Assembly (NCBI GenBank): GCA_944390295.1
Contig: CALXPV010000007.1
Span: 1-38,236, forward strand
Origin: an uncultured Clostridia bacterium
Lineage (GTDB): Bacteria; Bacillota; Clostridia; TANB77; CAG-508
Reading direction: 5' to 3'
DNA length: 38,236 nt
Part shown: positions 33,328-38,236 of the stretch, in pieces
How the letters are laid out: each line of letters opens with the position of its first letter
Numbering within the stretch: the stretch's first letter is position 1
Program-made: the position numbers and the translations under genes
Notes under the pieces: generated by a model
The model's input: only the letters and a program-made list of their open reading frames with translations
Databases searched by the model: none
What the model was told of the DNA's origin: nothing

Positions 33328-36300
33328 ATGGAAAACATACTTCATGTTGGTCTAGATGTTGGATCAACCACAGTTAAAATCGTAGTTATGGATTCTAATA
33401 AAAAAGAAATATATTCAGACTATCAAAGACATTTTTCAGATACAAAAAATACGGTTTGCAATGTTTTGGAATCTCTTCCAAAGAAATTTCCAAATAGCAA
33501 ATTCACAATAGCACTTACTGGTTCAGGTGCTATGTCAGCAGCAACATTTCTAGGAGTACCTTTTATTCAAGAAGTTGTTTCTTGTAAAAGAGCCGTAGAA
33601 AAATATATTCCACAAACTGATGTAGTTATCGAACTTGGTGGAGAAGATGCTAAAATCATTTATTTTGATCAATCTATAGAACAAAGAATGAATGGTACTT
33701 GTGCCGGTGGAACTGGTGCTTTCCTTGATCAAATGGCATCTTTATTAGATACTGATACAGCAGGATTAAATGAACTTGCAAAAGATTATAAAACAATTTA
33801 TCCAATAGCTTCTCGTTGTGGAGTTTTTGCAAAAACTGACGTTCAACCATTAATCAACGAAGGTGCTGAAAAAGCCGATATAGCTGCCTCTATTTTCCAA
33901 GCAGTAGTTAATCAAACTATAAGTGGACTTGCTTGTGGAAGACCTATTAGAGGAACCGTAGCTTTTCTTGGTGGACCTTTAAATTATCTTTCAGAATTAA
34001 GAAAAAGATTTATAGAAACTTTACATTTAAAACCAGAAGAAATAGTAGTTCCAGAAGAAGCTCATCTACTAGTTGCTAAAGGAGCTAGTTTAGATGCTTT
34101 TGATGCAGAACCTATTACAATAAAAGAATTAGAAGAAAAAATACATAATTTAAAAGTTTCTAGAGATACTACAACTCATCCAATAGATCCACTTTTCGAT
34201 TCTGATGATGAATACAAAAAATTTAAAGAAAGACATGAAAAAGCTAAGGCTATAAGAAAAGACCTTAAAACATTTGAAGGCGATTGCTTTGTGGGTATAG
34301 ATGCTGGTTCTACTACAACAAAACTAGTATTAACAGATAATGAAGATAACTTATTATATTCTTTATATGCAAATAATGAAGGTAATCCTTTAAAAAGCGT
34401 AATGGGAATGCTAAAAGAGTTATATTCTATCTTACCTGAAAAAGCTAAAATCAGATTTAGTGGTGTTACTGGATATGGAGAAAAACTAATTCAAACAGCT
34501 TTAAATGTTGATTTAAATGAAATAGAAACAATCGCTCATTATACAGCAGCAAAGAAATTCCAACCAAATGTTACAAGTATTGTAGACATTGGTGGACAAG
34601 ATATGAAATATATTAGATTAAAAAATGGAGCTATTGATAATATTATGCTTAATGAAGCTTGTTCTTCAGGATGTGGTTCTTTTATAGAAACATTTGCAAA
34701 AAGCTTAAAATTATCTATACAAGACTTCGTTCAAGAAGCAATAGTTTCAAAAAGACCTGTTGATTTAGGTTCAAGATGTACTGTTTTCATGAACTCTAAA
34801 ATAAAACAAGCTCAAAAAGAAGGATATTCTGTTGGGGATATCTCTGCAGGACTTTCTTATTCCGTAATAAAGAATGCTATTCAAAAAGTTATGAAAGTAA
34901 GAGATGTTAGTACTCTTGGTGATCATATCGTTGTTCAAGGTGGTACATTCTATAATGATGCTGTACTTAGAGCTTTTGAAAAAATAGTAGGAAAAGAAGT
35001 TGTTCGTCCAGATATCGCTGGATTAATGGGGGCTTATGGTGTAGCTATTTTAGCAAGACAACAATATGAATCAAATTTAGATATGGAATATACATCTACT
35101 ATAGCAACTTCAGAAGAAATAGATAAACTAGAAATTAAAGTTTCACATACACGTTGTAATGGTTGTGAAAATCATTGTTTATTAACAATTAATATCTTTA
35201 ATAACGGACATAAACATATATCTGGAAACAGATGTGAAAAAGGTGCAGGTATTGTTACTGGAAACAGTGAATTACCAAACTTAATAAAATATAAGCAAGA
35301 AAGATTATTTGATTATAAACCTTTAGACGAAAAAGATGCTCCAAGAGGTACTATAGGTATTCCAAGAGTATTAAATATGTATGAAGATTATCCTTTCTGG
35401 TTTACTTTCTTAACAGAATTAGGATTTAGAGTAATACTTTCTGAAAAGAGTAATAGAAAAACTTATGAAAAAGGTATGGAATCAATGCCTTCAGAATCAG
35501 TTTGTTATCCTGCTAAATTATCACATGGACATATAATTAGTTTAATTCAATCAGGAGTAAAAACTATTTTCTATCCATGTATGCCATATTCTAGAAAAGA
35601 ATATGAAAAAGCAGATAACCATTATAACTGTCCAATAGTTATTTCATATTCAGAAGTATTAAAAAATAACGTAGAAGAACTTAAAAGTCCAGATATAAAA
35701 TTCTTAAATCCATTCTTACCATTTGATGCTAAGAACTTATGTAAAAGAATTTTAGAATTGGATGAATTTAAAGAATATAATTTTACTAAAAAAGAATTAC
35801 TAAATGCTGCTAAAAAAGCAGAAGAAGAATATCAAAAATGTAAAAATGATATAAGAGAAAAAGGTAAAGAAGCTGTAGAATATATAGATAAAAACAATTT
35901 AAGAGGTATTGTTTTAGCTGGAAGACCATATCATTCAGATCCTGAAATTAATCATGGTATTGATACATTAATTACAAGCTTAGGTCTATGTGTATTAACT
36001 GAAGACAGTGTTTCTGATAAAGTAGAAGCAAAAAGACCTCTAAGAGTTGTTGATCAATGGGTTTACCACGCAAGACTATATGCTGCCGCAGAATTTGTTG
36101 GACATCATGACAACTTAGAATTAGTACAACTAAATTCTTTTGGTTGTGGTGTTGATGCTGTTACAACAGATCAAGTAGAAGAAATTTTAGCAAGTTTTGG
36201 AAAAATGTATACATTAATAAAAATAGATGAAGTTAACAACTTAGGAGCTGTAAGAATACGTATTCGTTCATTACTTGCAAGTATGAATAAACGTCTAGCT

Positions 36301-37638
36301 GAAAAAGTAGAAACAAACAAAGATGGTGACTATGGTGTAAATAAAAAAATATTTACTAAAGAAATGCGTAAGAATTATACAATTCTTTGCCCACAAATGG
36401 CACCTATACATTTTGAACTACTTGAAACAGCAATGCAATCTTCAGGATATAATTTAGTATTATTAAGAGATTGTACTCAAAATACTGTTGAAACAGGTTT
36501 AAAATATGTAAATAATGATGCTTGTTATCCTTCTATATTAGTTACAGGACAAATGATTGAAGCTTTACAATCTGGTAAGTATGATCCAGACAGAACTGCT
36601 TTAATAATGTCTCAAACTGGTGGAGGTTGTAGAGCTACAAACTACATAGGATTTATTAGAAAAGCTCTTAAAGATGCTGGATTCCCTAATATTCCAGTAA
36701 TATCTTTTAATGTCGTAGGTATGGAAAAAGTTCCAGGATTTAAACTTACTTTACCATTATTAGAAAAATTATTAAGAGGCGTACTATATGCTGATTTACT
36801 ACAAAAAATGTTAACAAAAAATAGAGCATATGAAGTTCACAAAGGTGAAACACAAGCTTTATTTGATAAATGGATGAGTAAATGTAAAGAATTAATTAAA
36901 AAATCTAACAGTAAACAATTTAAACAAAGCATTTATGATATTGTTGAAGATTTTGAAAAAATAGAATTAGATACTTCAGTTAAAAAACCTCGTGTTGGTA
37001 TTGTTGGTGAAGTATTAATAAAATATCATCCTTTTGGAAATAATTTCGTTGCTGATTTACTAGAAAAAGAAGGCGCTGAAGTTGTACTTCCAGATTTTAT
37101 GGGATTTGTTAAATTTATGGTAACTCATAAAGTTACATTTAATACTTTATTAAAAACAAACCCTACAGTAGCAAAAATATCAAAAGCTGCAATAAATTTA
37201 ATTGATATTTTAGAAAAAGATTCAAAAGAAGCTTTAGCTAAATCTAAAAAAGGTTATTTACCACCATGCAATATTTGGCACTTAGAAGATGCAGTAAAAG
37301 ATGTTCTTTCTATCGGAAATCAAACTGGTGAAGGTTGGTTCCTAACTGCAGAAATGATAGAATACATTGAACATGATATTCCAAATATTGTTTGTGTACA
37401 ACCATTTGCTTGTTTACCAAATCATGTTGTTGGTAAAGGTGTTATAAAAACAATTAGAGAAAAATATCCTAATGCTAATATCTCACCAATCGATTATGAT
37501 CCAGGTGCAAGTGAATCAAATCAAACAAATAGAATTAAACTATTAATGACTGTAGCTAAAGATAATTTAAAAAATGAACAATTACATAAACAAGCTATTC
37601 AAAATGAAAATACTTCTAAAGAAACAATTAATAAATAA
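33328..37638 (+). CDS. Giant 2-hydroxyacyl-CoA dehydratase activase-like protein (double activase plus dehydratase-like region)
   Basis: This 1436-residue protein carries two ASKHA (BcrAD/BadFG) ATPase modules. Module 1 spans ~4-260: ATP loop LDVGSTTVKIVV, cluster cysteines C125 (NGTCAGGTGAF) and C164 (SRCGVF). Module 2 spans ~320-580: IDAGSTTTKLVL, C445 (NEACSSGCGSF) and C484 (SRCTVF). In HgdC-type activases such cysteine pairs bind a [4Fe-4S] cluster shared by the dimer, which drives an ATP-dependent electron transfer. A further Cys group, C610, C613, C617 and C636, follows. The part beyond ~650 is the DUF2229 and HgdB/dehydratase-like region. Such fused proteins are widespread in anaerobes but their substrate is unknown. 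The promoter is a perfect -35 type and the leader has a stem-loop. Confidence 0.9.
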   Translation: MENILHVGLDVGSTTVKIVVMDSNKKEIYSDYQRHFSDTKNTVCNVLESLPKKFPNSKFTIALTGSGAMSAATFLGVPFIQEVVSCKRAVEKYIPQTDVVIELGGEDAKIIYFDQSIEQRMNGTCAGGTGAFLDQMASLLDTDTAGLNELAKDYKTIYPIASRCGVFAKTDVQPLINEGAEKADIAASIFQAVVNQTISGLACGRPIRGTVAFLGGPLNYLSELRKRFIETLHLKPEEIVVPEEAHLLVAKGASLDAFDAEPITIKELEEKIHNLKVSRDTTTHPIDPLFDSDDEYKKFKERHEKAKAIRKDLKTFEGDCFVGIDAGSTTTKLVLTDNEDNLLYSLYANNEGNPLKSVMGMLKELYSILPEKAKIRFSGVTGYGEKLIQTALNVDLNEIETIAHYTAAKKFQPNVTSIVDIGGQDMKYIRLKNGAIDNIMLNEACSSGCGSFIETFAKSLKLSIQDFVQEAIVSKRPVDLGSRCTVFMNSKIKQAQKEGYSVGDISAGLSYSVIKNAIQKVMKVRDVSTLGDHIVVQGGTFYNDAVLRAFEKIVGKEVVRPDIAGLMGAYGVAILARQQYESNLDMEYTSTIATSEEIDKLEIKVSHTRCNGCENHCLLTINIFNNGHKHISGNRCEKGAGIVTGNSELPNLIKYKQERLFDYKPLDEKDAPRGTIGIPRVLNMYEDYPFWFTFLTELGFRVILSEKSNRKTYEKGMESMPSESVCYPAKLSHGHIISLIQSGVKTIFYPCMPYSRKEYEKADNHYNCPIVISYSEVLKNNVEELKSPDIKFLNPFLPFDAKNLCKRILELDEFKEYNFTKKELLNAAKKAEEEYQKCKNDIREKGKEAVEYIDKNNLRGIVLAGRPYHSDPEINHGIDTLITSLGLCVLTEDSVSDKVEAKRPLRVVDQWVYHARLYAAAEFVGHHDNLELVQLNSFGCGVDAVTTDQVEEILASFGKMYTLIKIDEVNNLGAVRIRIRSLLASMNKRLAEKVETNKDGDYGVNKKIFTKEMRKNYTILCPQMAPIHFELLETAMQSSGYNLVLLRDCTQNTVETGLKYVNNDACYPSILVTGQMIEALQSGKYDPDRTALIMSQTGGGCRATNYIGFIRKALKDAGFPNIPVISFNVVGMEKVPGFKLTLPLLEKLLRGVLYADLLQKMLTKNRAYEVHKGETQALFDKWMSKCKELIKKSNSKQFKQSIYDIVEDFEKIELDTSVKKPRVGIVGEVLIKYHPFGNNFVADLLEKEGAEVVLPDFMGFVKFMVTHKVTFNTLLKTNPTVAKISKAAINLIDILEKDSKEALAKSKKGYLPPCNIWHLEDAVKDVLSIGNQTGEGWFLTAEMIEYIEHDIPNIVCVQPFACLPNHVVGKGVIKTIREKYPNANISPIDYDPGASESNQTNRIKLLMTVAKDNLKNEQLHKQAIQNENTSKETINK

Positions 37639-37643
37639 ATTTT

Positions 37644-37668
37644 AAGTCGAGCAATAAATGCTCGACTT
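37644..37668 (+). terminator. Intrinsic terminator of the CoA-activase-like gene
   Basis: AAGTCGAGCA / TGCTCGACTT with an ATAAA loop and a T run, 6 bases after the stop codon. Confidence 0.9.
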
Positions 37669-37686
37669 TTTATTACATAAATAAAT

Positions 37687-37721
37687 TAATAGGTACTAAT
37701 AAATAAAATTAGTACCTATTA
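37687..37721. terminator. Second hairpin, probably a terminator for a gene beyond or a backup
   Basis: A perfect 14-bp stem TAATAGGTACTAAT / ATTAGTACCTATTA with a seven-base loop. No T run follows on the + strand and the minus strand has few T residues, so its role is unclear. Confidence 0.5.
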
Positions 37722-37827
37722 TCAATAAAGCCAATATTACTTGTAGCTAATAACCATAAAACTAATATTTCAACCTAATAAATATTACTATTTAAATAAG
37801 CTTCATACCAATACTATACTTAATTTG

Positions 37828-38052
37828 CTCGAATATAAAAACACATTTACTAGCTATCTTCATCCTTTATAAGGACTATAAATAACCATTCATATATTAA
37901 TATACTCTTATCCTGAATATAATACCTATGATGTAATCTTTCGACTTGCACACAAATATTATACTCGTGATGTATAGCATATATAAACCATTTCTAGCTA
38001 ATATATACTAATACATTCGAATATAAAAAACCGTTTCCAGCTTTTTATACTC
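37828..38052. repeat. Four degenerate copies of a ~33-base A/T-rich unit
   Basis: Copies near 37828-37863, 37876-37907, 37978-38009 and 38017-38052 share the pattern ATATAAA(A)aaCCaTTTctAGCT followed by a TATACTc-like end; two also begin TCGAATATAAAAA. Spacing is irregular, so it is not a CRISPR. No gene is visible between 37722 and the window end. Confidence 0.4.
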
Positions 38053-38094
38053 TTAGATTAAATAATATTAACCTTATACTATTATTATTGTCTT

Positions 38095-38236
38095 TTTTAT
38101 TTTTTTTATTCATAATAATTAATTTATTTATTTTTTTAGTTTATTATTTTGATTAATTAATTTAATTTATTTAATTTATTTAATTTATTTATTTTATTTA
38201 ATTATTTAATTATTTATTTATTTTATTATTTATTAT
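38095..38236. repeat. Low-complexity A/T-only tail
   Basis: The last ~140 bases consist almost only of T and A in patterns such as TTTAATTTA and TTATTTAATTTATT. This may be real simple sequence or an assembly effect at a contig end. Confidence 0.6.

Noticed and set aside
37687-37721. Attachment site or phage integration mark after the CoA-activase-like gene
   Set aside because: No integrase, tRNA or direct repeat is nearby. It is a simple hairpin.

Overview
The window comes from a very A+T-rich, spore-forming, anaerobic low-GC Firmicute, most likely an uncultured gut-type member of the Clostridia. The basis is strong AGGAGG ribosome sites, the sporulation genes spoIIR, spmA and spmB with a GerMN-domain gene, the anaerobic enzymes PflB/PflA, a giant 2-hydroxyacyl-CoA dehydratase activase-like protein, and Firmicute gene orders (tadA-SRP RNA-dnaX-ybaB-recR; the trmN6/yabB-type gene next to rsmI and abrB; yycJ-rlmH).

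Layout. Bases 1-8414 are one uninterrupted minus-strand reading frame of 2804 codons whose C-terminus lies outside the window. It encodes a mosaic surface protein: membrane/signal segment, about 940 residues of unknown N-terminal region, four CnaB/SpaA-like domains, a long repeat region resembling beta-propeller blades, an InlB-B-like domain, three MucBP-like repeats and the start of another Ig-like domain. Bases 8415-10200 hold a possible tiny peptide gene with a two-sided hairpin, an Rpn-type PD-(D/E)XK nuclease gene and a possible small RNA. The pflB-pflA operon follows, divergent from an XRE regulator.

From 20099 down to 13792 runs a long minus-strand cluster for RNA and DNA maintenance: tRNA-Arg(CCU), an anchored hypothetical, tadA, a second anchored hypothetical, SRP RNA, dnaX, ybaB, recR, truA, an Asn/Cys-rich membrane protein and rqcP. 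A divergent ttcA-like gene and another XRE regulator come next, then a UDP-sugar pyrophosphorylase and phosphohexomutase operon, an unknown gene, spoIIR, murA with a structured leader, the yycJ-type hydrolase gene and rlmH. After spmA-spmB come abrB, rsmI and the trmN6-like gene, a 45-codon gene with its own promoter and ribosome site, the GerMN gene, and the 1436-residue CoA-activase-like gene. The last 500 bases appear non-coding, with degenerate repeats and an A/T-only tail.

Most of the window is housekeeping. The parts most worth a second look are the giant surface protein, the small peptide/hairpin locus at 8.5 kb, the possible small RNA at 10 kb, a possible dnaX frameshift site, the murA leader and the 45-codon gene. 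All functional names rest on motif and family recognition by eye; no database search was possible.
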